From positions 1-64,000 of the forward strand of contig JAYEVE010001051.1 of NCBI GenBank assembly GCA_036346375.1: a stretch of DNA of 64,000 bases. The letters run 5' to 3'. Made by a program: the position numbers and the translations under genes. This DNA is from Guadua angustifolia (Eukaryota; Streptophyta; Magnoliopsida; Poales; Poaceae). Below are positions 12,336 through 23,149 of this stretch, one piece after another. A model generated the notes under the pieces. It made no database searches. It saw only the letters and a list, made by a program, of their open reading frames with translations, and was not told where the DNA came from. The number at the start of each line of letters is the position of its first letter. Position 1 is the stretch's first letter.

Positions 12336-12560
12336 GTCTATATAACATGTGAACTTTACTAAAAAATCCGTCCAATGCCTTAAATTTTGAAACCAGTTTT
12401 CTAGCAACTCGAACTTTTCAATCCCATTTATTTAACACTCTAGACTGATTTTATAGGGAAAAAAATCCATATAACACTTTAAACTTTACTCAAAAATTTA
12501 TCCAATACATTCACCTCGTGACACGTAAAAAAAAACCGACGGTATCCACTGCACTCTATG
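12331..12560. repeat. Two direct repeats of about 130-bp period
   Basis: The segment from 12331 (AAAAAGTCTATATAACATG, then GAACTTTACTAAAAAATCCGTCC) recurs from 12461 (AAAAATCCATATAACAC, then AAACTTTACTCAAAAATTTATCC). The repeat is diverged. It may be an internal repeat of a non-autonomous DNA element, but no ends were identified. Confidence 0.5.
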
Positions 12561-13690
12561 GACCACGTCAACTACCACGTGGGCTGCGCTCCCACACTGA
12601 TTAAGAGGAGATCATCGGACTTGTGAATAGAAAGAAGCATGCTCTCATGTCGATCTCATGCATGTGTACATATATATCTACACTTAGCTCTAAGCTCTGA
12701 GCCTGACATTAGTCAAAGTTTGGACCTATTTGGTCAGGTTAATCTGCCATTTTAGTTTTGGCTAGCCATTGTTTTATAGAGGCATGCACGTGCATATAGA
12801 AAGTAACTAATGTGCAATCAAGTTATTTATGAGTTACTGATGTTTAATAAAACAGGCATATATGGACAAAAAAGAGAGAGAGAGAGAGAAAAGAATGCTA
12901 TATCTTATAGAAAGTAACTAATGCCCACAGTTTTCCTTTTTTGATTTGTTTCATCTTGCATGTACATACATGTGCATGTTTCTTGCTTTGTTAACTTATA
13001 TGGCCTACTTAGCAACCAAAATGACTTGCATAGTTGGAGAGGTAGTAACAAATGGAATCTTAATTAATTACCATCTAACCTCATATATGTACGCATTGCC
13101 AAGCAACTACAATCAGAATATTAATAGGAGCTCACTGGCGAGGTGGACAAGTAGTGAACACAGATTTCTTTCTGGGATTATTCTAGCTACCTGAATAATT
13201 TAAGATGATACACGGAAGATATTTAATTAGTGCACTTCTGGCTGTGTTGCAACAACAGAATACTAAGCATAATCAGCTTGCACGCGTAAGAACAGTACTG
13301 TCTTGTACTGTATGCAAACTTATTCCCTTGTTCATTCCTGCACTGTGAAACACAGAAGGCATAATGTTCATCTGCATGAAAAGAATGATTTTATTTTTTA
13401 TCTCCTGATTCTGAAATGTTGCATGCAGTATGTTTGTTCTACAGAATGTGTTCTTAAATGAAATAAATACAAAATTATCTCTTACTTGCCTCAACAGTCA
13501 CCAAGGGTGTAAACTAGAAAAACGCACATCTTTGATTCCCAAATTCTCGAGATGTGAAAGCATGCATGCATAAATACAAGGCACACTACTTCTCTGCAGT
13601 ACATATATAAACACAAAAGACAGAAAAGACAATGTCATCTCATTGGAATTCTGCAGGTCCATACAATGGCAAGAAGAAAGCATAAAGACA
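12561..13690. other. AT-rich region, no recognised gene
   Basis: A short (GA)n run lies at about 12873-12890. Small ORFs here have no recognisable motif. I see no ends of known elements. Confidence 0.35.
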
Positions 13691-14711
13691 TGGGACAAGA
13701 CCATGGTTAACAAAATCGAAAATTTATTTTCGAATGATTTGTGATTTTTGAAAATTGGTAAAAAAAAGAGCGAAAATTGGACAAAAAATGGGTAAAAATC
13801 AAAGAATTTTGAATTCAAAATTTTTAAACTCAGCGGTCAAATAGCAATAGAAAAAAATAAAATCGAGTGATTTTACGAATTGTTTAGTGATTTTTACCAA
13901 TTTTCAATCGGTTTTCATGAATTTTCGACAGTTTCTCTATTTTTGAGCGATTTTTTTTATTTTCAGCACAACAAAGGAAAACTAAAAAATTCCAAAAATT
14001 TTGAAAAAATAAAAATAATCCCAATTAATATATAAAACACCTTAGTGAAATTTAATCAATTTTTAAGTCATTAATGCTTCTAAAAATCCAAAACAACAAT
14101 TAATGAAAAGGAACAAAGAAACTTTTAGATTTTTATAAAATTTACAAGATTTATTATATTCTGAAATTTTAATGTAACTATAATTAGTGCCAAAGGATCA
14201 TGTACTAAAATTTTTAGTAATATTAGACTTCAAAATGTATTGCCCATATAAAATCCAAACGGAAGAGCATATCTGATGATAATAGCACTTTCAGAATTTT
14301 TTAAAATACACATATCCGATCATCATTTGAAAATTTGATAACAGTATTATAATTATGTTAGAACATCACACAAAAAGTTTAAGAAATATTAGACTTCATT
14401 TTTTCCTAAAAATAAAAAACTAAAGAGCATATATTTTGACATCATCACTTTGTTAGATTTGTTTTTAAAAATACATATGTCGCTAATCATTTGAAAATTG
14501 TATATCATCATTAGCATTGCCTCAAGACCTCACAAAAAAATTTCAAAAATTTTTAACACATTTTGCTAAATTTCTTTAAATTTTTAAATTTGATTTAAAC
14601 TCCATAGTTTACCGAAAGCGGTTTTATTGTTGAGTTAGGCTCAATACAACTAAAAATCACAATTTTTAGTCAAAAATCATCAATTTTGTGAACCCTGGAC
14701 AAAGACCATGG
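13691..14711. mobile_element. AT-rich inverted-repeat element flanked by 16-bp direct repeats
   Basis: The core at 13707-14695 is very A/T rich with no ORF. Its ends are inverted copies: the left starts GGTTAACAAAATCGA and the reverse complement of the right end reads GGTTCACAAAATTGA. Both arms carry TTGTGATTTTT at nearly the same distance inwards (about 32-34 bases). The core is bracketed by near-identical direct repeats, TGGGACAAGACCATGG at 13691-13706 and TGGACAAAGACCATGG at 14696-14711. The inverted ends suggest a non-autonomous DNA element. The direct repeats are longer than usual for a target duplication, so its class is open. Confidence 0.5.
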
Positions 14712-14960
14712 AGCCTCTTTTGGGGAGCTATAGGCTAAAAAGCAATTGTAGTTTTTTATTAGAGGTAGTTTGGCAAACAACTAATTTTTCTTCATCATAA
14801 GCTGTAAAAGCAATTTTTAGCCAAAAATCGTCACTTTTGTGAACCCTGGACAAGACCATGGAGCCTCTTTGGGGAGCTATAGGCTAAAAAGCAATTTTAG
14901 TTTTTTTATTAGTGGTATTTTGGCAAACAACTAATTTTTCTCCGTAATAACTTGTAAAAG
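14661..14960. repeat. Tandem duplication of a 151-bp unit
   Basis: The unit beginning AATTTTTAG at 14661 recurs at 14812 with high similarity. Each copy contains TTTTGTGAACCCTGGACAA, a GACCATGGAGCCTC word and GGCAAACAACTAATTTTTC. The first copy includes the right end of the AT-rich element, so the duplication happened after that insertion. Confidence 0.8.
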
Positions 14961-15590
14961 CATATCCTACCTGGTTTTGGCTTTTACTACTAGTTATATG
15001 TGGTTTCTAACTTATGTTAAAAGTTACTTAAATGCTAATCAGCTAGTTATATATGGTTTCTAGTTTATGCTAAAAGTTACTTAAATACTAACCTGTTTGA
15101 GAGGTTTACTGATTTTTTAGAAACCGAAACTGACTTTAAGACGGCCTATAGCTCTAGCAAGCAAGCTATGTGTGTGTGTAGGGTGATGGCAACTTGGCAA
15201 GTATTAGTGCAAGTGTGGTATACTAACCTTACTAAAGTTGAAAGAATTGTCGGAAGGAGGCCTATGCCACGTGCCGCTCTAGCCACATTTGCGAAAAACC
15301 CCCTCCGTTTCTTCAAATTACGGACAGGTCCCTATAGATTACAAATAGGTCCTTCGTAGTTTTTTGTGAGGGGAAGATTTTTCCCCCTTAATCGCGTTTG
15401 GGTCCCTCATGCGCTATTTTACGTAAAAAAAACTCCCATTAAATTCAAATCATGAACAAGCCCTTTTCTAATTTTTTAGGATAGCGGATAGGTCCAAAAA
15501 TGTAACAAACGGACCCTTGCTCCTTACGTTTAGGTCCTTTCTCCGTTTTTCCCGGGAAAAAAATATATTCATCACCAGAAATATGTGTAC
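14961..15590. other. Non-coding, with a 54-bp diverged duplication
   Basis: A block at about 14990-15040 (CTAGTTATATGTGGTTTCTA) recurs at about 15044-15095 (CTAGTTATATATGGTTTCTA). From 15280 to 15560 there is a run of degenerate AGGTCC words. I recognise no gene. Confidence 0.5.
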
Positions 15591-15599
15591 AGCTCTATT

Positions 15600-16440
15600 T
15601 CTAGACTTTTTTCCCATCTCGATCTCTGATATTTTTTAAAACATGTATTATTACTCGGTGAACACGTAGAGTGTTAGACTCTTTAAAAGAAGGTTGTCAT
15701 CTCTAATAATTTTTCACCCTTTTCCCTCTAGTCTTTTTCTCCACCGCGGTTTTCAAATTTCTGCTGCGCAATATTTTCCAAATAATTCGCCGAGAGAGAT
15801 ATTTCTACAACTCTATCTCTCTATTTTTTCCCCGTTCGTTCATTATTTCGACGATTTAAAAATAAAACGCTAATAAAAAAAGAATTTTTCTCTTACGAAA
15901 AGCGACACGCCAAGTGTTACGTCATGAAAAATTTTGTATTCTTTTAGCCGTTTCGCTCATTATTTCGACGGTTTAAAAAATAAAGCAGTAGCGAAAAAAA
16001 TTTCTACTTAAAAATCTACATGTATGTATGGTTACGCCTTGATCTCTATATTTTTAAAACATGTATTATTACTCTATGAGCAGCCAGAGAGTGTTAGACT
16101 CAACAAAAGAAGGTTGTCATCTCTAATAATTTTTCACCCTTTTCCTCTAGACTTTTTCCCCACTGGGTTTTAATTTCGTCTCCAATATTTTCCAAATAAT
16201 TAAATCGAGAGATATTTCTACAACTCTATCTCTCTATTTTTTCCCCCATTTCGCTCATTATTTTGACGATTTAAAAAATAAAACGCTACCGAAAAAAAAA
16301 TTTCTATTGAAAAAATCGGTATCTGTATGGTTACATACGAAAAATTTTGTATTCTTTCAACCGTTTCGCTCATTATTTCGACGATTTAAAAAATGGCTGC
16401 TGCAAAAAAGAAAAATTTTCTCTGAAAACGACTACCATGT
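15600..16440. repeat. Large diverged tandem duplication, about 418-bp period
   Basis: Sequence from about 15610 (GATCTCTGATATTTTTTAAAAC) recurs from about 16038, with ACATGTATTATTACTC at 15641 and 16059. Shared words continue for ~300 bp, including AGAAGGTTGTCATCTCTAA. Inside is a shorter motif, close to TCATTATTTCGACGATTTAA, present four times (about 15838, 15957, 16255 and 16370). The two long units differ by small indels. No ORF is shared. Confidence 0.75.
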
Positions 16441-16574
16441 GTGGCACGTCAAGTTATAAAAATTTTCTAGTTGCTTCGATGCATATGGGGATGGGGATCG
16501 AAGAGGGATATGTGTGGTTCCCAGGAAGAACGTGTGAATGTTTGGAAAAGCTTTCTGCTTCTCATATGTCAAAC

Positions 16575-16720
16575 CTTGTGAGAACCATTTGTGACAAGTG
16601 CCTCATCACAGACGGTTCTAAATTGGAACTATCTGTGATAAGGCACTCATCCTAGATGGTATCTGAGATGAGTATCTTATCACGCATTTGCTTCAATTTG
16701 GAATTGTCTGTGATATTGAT
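16575..16720. repeat. CACTA-like subterminal inverted repeats, remnant
   Basis: ATCACAGACGGTTC and its inverted partner GAACTATCTGTGAT, separated by a few bases, form a short hairpin at about 16603-16640. A weaker copy lies at about 16655-16715. This design matches the subterminal repeats of the CACTA elements at 21-39 kb (paired blocks around CGGTTCT), but the words differ. No CACTA terminus is seen nearby, so this is probably a fragment of a third element. Confidence 0.5.
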
Positions 16721-17328
16721 TTTCTATTTTTTTCTAAATTTTAATTTATTGGCTAGCCTCAAGAAATACTAGCCATACTCTTTGAAACAAAAGACAAAAT
16801 ACAGAACATCACTAGTATTATTATGACATACATTTCAGAAATGAGCTTTGATCACATATCAACATACAATGCATCAATTTTACAAATCAACTCTGATCGC
16901 ACATTACATTGTAGAGCGCAACCATTTAAGAAATCAACTCACATATATAAAACCAATTGAATTGATAACTATAACTCACAAATTAACGACATAAAGTTCA
17001 CAAATTTGCCAAGCAGTATCAACAAATTCACAACTCTTCGAGCAAGACTTGAGTGGTGTTAGCCTTTTGGATTAATGACCTCATACATCAAGAAGGCATG
17101 AGTTGTCCTAGAATACCTAGCAGATCAGCCTTTTGATATCTTTTTACTATTTAAACTTTTGATACATCTTAATACTGCTTTAATGTATTTGTTAAAGGAT
17201 TTCAAGATATTTGGAATTATGCCATTATCGTGAGCTCGTTGATAACAAGTTCTGGACCGATCAGCTCCTCCTTCCAATGGATGAGCAACATATGGATAGA
17301 TGTAGATCATATATATAATCACCTAGAT
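16721..17328. other. AT-rich, no recognised gene
   Basis: The stretch may be more of the CACTA-like remnant to its left, but no transposase motif is visible. The last nine bases before 17329, CACCTAGAT, are the target duplication of the MITE. Confidence 0.35.
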
Positions 17329-17660
17329 GGCATCCTATACTGCAGGTTTTTCCGTGTAGTGCACATCATACATCTACTCACAAAAAGTCACATAAAATCT
17401 GAAAAAAAATTATAGATGTACTTCATAGTTTGCTCTACTTATATATGAAGTTTCAAGATCAAATTCATTATATATCTAAACTTGTCAGAATTTTCTCTTT
17501 TTGTAACTCTTGATATATAATGAATTTGAACCTACAATTTTATACATAGGTAGAGAAATCTATGAAGTATATCTACAATTTTTTTCAGAATTTTACGTTA
17601 ACTTTTGTTAGTTGGTGTGCATAATGTGTACTATCGAAAATCAGTGCATATTACGTTACC
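17329..17660. mobile_element. Mutator-like MITE with long foldback arms
   Basis: This 332-bp element is bounded by an exact 9-bp direct repeat, CACCTAGAT, at 17320-17328 and 17661-17669. A 9-bp target duplication is typical of Mutator-like elements. The left end starts GGCATCCTATACTGCAGG and the reverse complement of the right end starts GGTAACGTAATATGCACTG. The arms continue as an imperfect foldback of about 150 bp each, with TCAAATTCATTATATATC in one arm and its inverted copy in the other. There is no coding capacity. Confidence 0.85.
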
Positions 17661-17669
17661 CACCTAGAT

Positions 17670-19313
17670 ATATGTGGTTGGAGACACTGAGAAAGTGAGA
17701 ATAATGCTTCGATGATTTGATTGGATAGCTAGCAGCTTTTCCTCTTTTTCTTCCATTCCCATTCTCTCTTTCTAGACCACATGGTGTTCAACCAAATTCA
17801 TGGAATGTTCTTTTGGAATATATGTGGTTGGAAGAATCTTAAATTTGGAGATCTGGAAGTTTCCACTTGTAGTTTTGTTGGTACTAATAAATCTGTAACA
17901 ACATTGCTGACGTAAGATGCATGCATGGTATACATATGTGGCGACTTAAATTCTTTGAGGTCATGCGACTATTTGAATTGTCTATGAAGACGTCAAGTTG
18001 ATGTAGGCATGAAGACCATGTAGGGTGGTCCTAGGCTCCTAGCATACCTGTAAATTTTGGAAGTGATTACTAGTCTAGTCTCCTCCCTCTCTTTTTTGCA
18101 AAAATAGCTACATTCTAAAAAAATTGCAAATCTAGCATCTTCCTCCCCCACGGGATGCATGGGGAGCACGGTAGGCCAGGGTGGCGTGGAGGTGTGGTGC
18201 TAGAGGCGAGCTGCGCATGCAGAAGCTGGAGGTGGCCTACTCCTGCACTCTGGAGGAGCGGAAGGAGGTCAAGCCATGGAGAACGGATTGCGGGAGGACG
18301 AAGCAGCGGAGAGGGGGCGTTGGAGGCCCTTTCATGGTAAAGGGCACGGAAGGTTCCTTCTACGGTGGGTATGGGGCTAGATTTACAATACCATTATGTA
18401 GTAAGTTATTTTTTTAAAAAAAGAGGGGCCAAAATAGTTATCACTTCTTTAATTTTGTTCTATCCGAAATGATCAGAACATTTCATTCCACCAAGAAAAC
18501 CAGAATAAAAACCTTACTTACGTTTAGGAAATTTTCTTAATTTCTACTAGAATTGAATTATGGGCCATGTAATAATCGTCAACAAGAGCATCTAGAGCAT
18601 TGTATATTCTATCTAAGACTCGTATCATTTGATGATGCCATGTAAATAGCTAGAAATTAACATGTGAAATGTATGGCTAACCCAATAATAAAAGTTTAGG
18701 GAATTGGAGCAGGCTATCATGAGACAAAAGATCTTCTTTCTAAAGAGATTCATAGCCTTAAGGCTTAAGTCCCATGCATTCCGCCCATAATTTCACCCCG
18801 TTCCATCCAGGGATGACTAGAATGACCAAAATGCTCCGTTCCGTTCCGCAAGCTAATTAGTCAATAAGGAAAATTATTTAGCACATATGGAGTTGAATTT
18901 TAGACGTCGACTCGGATCTCCTAAATATTATGATACGTTTGAGCAGAAAAACTAGTTTTACTTGAATATTTTGTACAGAACATATGAGTATTATGAAAAC
19001 TGAACTTTGCAATATATTATGTATTTACATATTATATTATTATATATATCGGAACGGACCTAATCATTCCTAGCTATTTAACACATTCCTGTGCTATCCA
19101 AAAGTGTTTTGATAATGTGGTTAGGAATCCCATAGAATCAGAGTGGAGGTTTAAACTGTTGCCGGACTAGGTTGCCAGCTTGCCGAAGATCGGCCTCCTT
19201 TGGAGGTCGGGATGTTGTTGGATTTGGGCTTCGATCCATCTTCAGTAAACACACTACTGTATTATTATGCTGAAAAACCATGAAGACCACACACAACCAT
19301 TCCATCATTTTAA
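17670..19313. other. Intergenic, no recognised gene
   Basis: A short G/C-rich patch at 18140-18370 has open frames but no recognisable motif. The rest is A/T rich. Around 18810-18850 and 19045-19060 there are words built on GTTCCGTTCC and its complement, which may belong to an unidentified repeat. Confidence 0.3.
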
Positions 19314-19634
19314 ACAAGAGTAAATTTCGTTAAACTACAACTTTTATGTCAAAACTACCCGACAATTACATATGTGACTTTCTATTTCAGATAACTACAC
19401 ATTAGAACCAAAATTATCCATGACCTATAATCTGTTATATTGGAGGTGAGTTGACAACCCGGACCCACTCATCAGCCTCGTGGCTAAATTCGACCTGTTA
19501 TGAATGTAACGGATTGTAGTTCCTTGATAGTTTTTTTTTTCTAAAATGTGTAGTTATCTGACATAGAAACTGAAATGTGTAGTTTTTTTAAAGTTGTGGA
19601 TAACATTTGTGTAGTTGTATCGAATTTACTCTTG
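19314..19634. mobile_element. MITE with GAGTAAATT terminal inverted repeats
   Basis: The ends read CAAGAGTAAATT at the left and AATTTACTCTTG at the right, a perfect 12-bp inverted pair. Inside, GATAACTACACATT at the left is mirrored by AATGTGTAGTTATC at the right. The element is ~320 bp and non-coding. I could not confirm a target duplication, so the superfamily is uncertain. Confidence 0.65.
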
Positions 19635-20735
19635 CTCTATATGGGATTTACTCTTTGATGAATAAAGGGCATAAAAATGATCTTTTCTAGTGACTTTATT
19701 TAATTTCCGATGATAATACACATTATATGCAGAGTGGATACTTCCCTGTGCGTATGATATGTGGGACTTGTCTAAACTAGGTTTGTTATGCCTTCCAAAA
19801 TCCATGACAGACTGATCTTACCAAGACTCCAAGAGTACTACGTCAACAGGAAAGTTTAGCACTTGATGTTAGCTCTTCGCCACCTGAAGCTGTGGGTGGT
19901 TCTAGGGGTAAATCCTATTGTGTGATTGCATTTCTAGTTTTATGCTCCTCGCAACTAAACAAATTCGTGACATCGTTTGATACAGGTTTCTAGTCCAATT
20001 TAAGAAGAGCCTCTTCTTCAACCATTGCTCCTACCAGGTTTTCCTTCTTATTCCTTTTTTGTTAAGATTTCCTTAAAGCTTGACCTATATTTAACTTTCT
20101 ATTTTAGATCACTACACATTTTATAGCCAAAATGATCAAGCAACTACGGTCTATTACATCCACAACAGGTCATAATAAGCTCATGTGGCTGGCGAGTAGG
20201 ACCAAGTTGTCAGCTGGCGCCCCATGTAACGGATTGTACTTCCTCGGTAATTTTTGTTTTTAAATGTGCGACTCTCTGAAATAGAAAACTAAATGTGTAG
20301 TTGTGTGGTAGATTTGACATAAAAAAAAGTATACTTTTTTGAAATATACTCTTCAAACAAATGGCTCAAAGCCATATATCTAACCACGCAGAAATTTCCT
20401 TTTTATCTTCTTTTTTTTTTGGAACACGGTCAAAATGATACTCCATGTTTGATATACATATACTCAGCACGGCTACTTACTTACAAATCAACATTAGTTT
20501 CGTTTCTGATTATTGATAAGAACATATTGATTATACTCCCTCAATGGATTAATAATACATGCATAAATTTTAGCTCTCCAAAAACGACAGATTTTAGTAA
20601 ATATCTCACATAACTTCAGATTTAAGGGCAGGATGTTTCACAAAGCTACATGTTTTATAAATCTCATCACACATACCCATATCTAATTGGACCCGCCTGG
20701 TAGCCTATATACCACCCACACCACTCGTTACAAAT
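19635..20735. other. Intergenic, with a diverged relative of the preceding MITE
   Basis: Positions 20075-20330 repeat the interior plan of the 19314-19634 MITE: CTTTCTATTTTAGATCACTACACATT, broken here into shorter words, and TGTAACGGATTGTACTTCCT are close to words in that element. Its ends are degraded. No gene is seen in the remainder. Confidence 0.45.
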
Positions 20736-21572
20736 ATATAGAGATTACACACAGTATGTATATTACATTCACAATATATATAGAGCGCAAACACTTTACA
20801 ATACACACATCACATTTGTTTACAATATACAAACATACTTAACAGTCAGTACATATATCGCATTCACATGATATAGGCCCTGTTTGTTTAGACTTAGGCT
20901 TTTTGGCTTACTGCTTAAAGTCGACTTTTTTAGCTTAAACGAGCTTAAAAGCTAATGGCTTTTATATGTGATAGAGGTGGGTAATTTTATTTAACTTTAA
21001 TGTTATTAGTCTAAAACCAATCATCAATAAGCCAAAAAAGTCTCTCTCTAGTGGCTTTTGGCTTTTAGTTATATGAAGACTTATGGCTTTTGAAAAGCCT
21101 AGAAAAAAACTACACGTTTGTTTAGACTTTAGCTTTTTGGCTTTTAAATCAGTGAAAAAGCCCAAACAAGCAGGACCATAATATTGTTTACATATGGACT
21201 AGTACGAGCTTGTCGAATCTCTAACTTCTTCTGTTAGAACTTTTGTCCAGTACCATTGGCATATGTGGCCTCGTAATTTGTTGAAATTTTTGTTTTGTAA
21301 GCTCTTGAGGGGATATCGATCTTATGCAAAAAAAGAAATGAGCGCACTAATTTAAATTTTAAAATTTGCATGTAAAAGGTTGAGTGTATTATGCATGTAT
21401 ATATGCTTTAGGAAAAAGGTGTGCGTCGTCGACCAGGATCAGCATGTAATGCATGACGTAGAAAGCGCATTGTAATGTCGCATCCCTATTAATGACACTG
21501 TGAACAAAGAAAATCAAATTAAGAGACGAAGAATAGATGTTAGAAAAAAAAATCCTATGCTAGGTATTTTTA
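20736..21572 (-). pseudogene. Left half of the older CACTA element: end of the Ulp1-like gene
   Basis: Read on the - strand, this stretch aligns with 32280-32800 of the + strand CACTA element, for example CCTAGCATA and AACATCTA next to CTTCGT near its right end and CTAGTCCATATGTAAACAA near 21185-21205. It therefore continues the - strand sequence that stops at 33273 and was separated by the 11.7-kb insertion. It encodes the last part of the Ulp1 protease-like domain: CAFYVMHYM is readable, with the Cys codon at 21467-21469 (complement) in the position of the catalytic cysteine. A MITE at 20876-21177 interrupts the 3' part. Similarity fades left of about 20736, and no CACTA terminus was found. 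Confidence 0.8.
20876..21177. mobile_element. MITE inserted in the older CACTA
   Basis: The ends are inverted copies: GGCCCTGTTTGTTTAGACTT at the left, and the reverse complement of the right end is GGTCCTGCTTGTTTGGGCTT. ATA stands on both sides (20873-20875 and 21178-21180), a possible 3-bp duplication. The homologous part of the + strand CACTA lacks this block, so it serves as an empty site. A 3-bp duplication would fit a PIF/Harbinger-like MITE, but the family is not certain. Confidence 0.75.
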
Positions 21573-21599
21573 CATTACTACTCTGAGCGACACATCACT

Positions 21600-22070
21600 A
21601 TCATCGTTATGCATGTGGGTTGTTCTAAGTTTTTCGAAAAAAGCGATTGTGATAAGTAACCCGGAGGGTGTTAGTAATAATCACTATCGGTTACGAGATT
21701 ATAAGTGATTGTGATGTAGCAGCTGGACACATCAAAATCGGTTCTTTACTAAAAAGTGATAGTGATGTGCAGGTCATCACTATCGGTTCTTTTCATAGAA
21801 GTGATAGTGATGTGCGCGTGATCATCACTATCACTTCTATGAAAAGAACCGATAGTGATAACCTCACATCACTATCACTTTTTTAGTAGAGAACCGAATT
21901 ACGATCACATGGTACATCACTATCGGTTCTTTTTATAAGCGATAGTGATGACCGTGCACATCACTATCGCTGTTGAAAAGAACCGATTACGATGTGCTTC
22001 GCGTTATGACTACTAGTGATGGCGTGCACATCACTATCGCTTTTGAAAAGAACCGATTCCATGTGCCTCG
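21600..22070. repeat. 5' subterminal repeat array of the CACTA element
   Basis: About ten copies of a word near ATCACTATCGGTTCTTTT occur in alternating orientation. Such subterminal repeats are the usual binding sites of CACTA-encoded DNA-binding proteins. The copies at 21738-21897 form a near-perfect foldback with arms of ~75 bp around the centre TGCGCGTGA. Confidence 0.85.
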
Positions 22071-22499
22071 CTAGGTTATATATACCACTGCTTGAACTCT
22101 TCTCTGTTGTTGCTCGAGAGGAGATTTCTCCGCCGCCACCCAGAAAATAGCTCATATTGTGTGGTTGGAAGCAATACTTGGGTGAGAAAATTTGAAGTCC
22201 TCATGGGTGGGTATTAAGAGGGCAAAATTGAAACCCTATCTTGAGGAGATTCCCCTTTTTGCCCTGCTTTTGCGGTTTCTTCAAAATGTGATCAGCAATT
22301 CTTTAAATCCCTTCAATTTTGCCTTTGGTAATTTCGATATGTCGTCAATAAAGTTTAGGTTGCCTTTGGAATTGTGTGCGTGCTTTCAGATTTCACACTC
22401 TTTATTTGACAAGCACATATCTATTTAATTTTGTAAAGCGATCTCTCTGTTTATATGGAATTATTATTGCTATCATGTAGTAAGCTGTTATTAGAGTTT

Positions 22500-22868
22500 A
22501 GGCGGCGTAACCTCGTCTCCGTTCGAGGGTGCTTATTTATAAATATGCTGAATGAAAGGGCATATTTATAATGAGCGATCTCGAATTGTCCACGTTTTTG
22601 GACGATTCAGAGGATATATGGTTCGAGCAAGTTCTGAAGCTGTGTTGTACAACCAGAGTAGATTTGATGGCGTCTCTGGTGTTCTCCGGATATACACCCT
22701 CTTGACTTTGTTGTCGAGGCGTGTATACTGGAAACGTGAGAAGATCTTGGAATTTTCTTTCCGAGTTGTACAATAACAAGAACTTGTCTGAACTATATAT
22801 CCTCGAATAGGATTAGGACCTAACCTATTTAGAGATTAGGAGTCATCGTTGGTACCCTTGTTTTGTTT
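22500..22868 (+). repeat. Hairpin leader, copy 1 (upstream of tnpD)
   Basis: This segment is homologous to 28505-28865 and, on the - strand, to 36275-36615. It contains a small stem-loop at 22533-22572 (ATAAATATGC paired with GCATATTTAT) and a larger imperfect inverted repeat at 22610-22808. The arms of the latter are marked by GAGGATATATGG at the left and its partner ATATATCCTC at the right. All three copies end near ATTTAGAGATTAGG and a TCGTTG word (the older copy is somewhat diverged here). No conserved reading frame links the copies, so an RNA or DNA structure is likelier than a protein. It probably lies in the transcribed leader of tnpD, which is an inference from position. Confidence 0.75.
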
Positions 22869-23149
22869 AGTTGTAGTAGAAAGATTTGCGAGCTCTTGCA
22901 CTAGCTATATAATTAGATTATTTGATATCATTGTTGATGTTAAAATTTATGTCTCTTATGTAGAGAATTGGAAGCTTTAAACCAGGGAAGAAGCTAGGTA
23001 TCGATCGGGAGTACATTTATATATCTTGGAACCACGTCCACTATTTTGCAAAGGTAATATTAATTGAAATGATGTCTCAATATTTAAAATAGCTATAACT
23101 AGTTGTCGCTCTAGTTTTTCCTTAATTTATTGTGCGAAATTTAATTGCG

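Noticed and set aside
18155..18420. Small G/C-rich coding exon
   Set aside because: Two overlapping frames are open, with no recognisable motif and no splice context.
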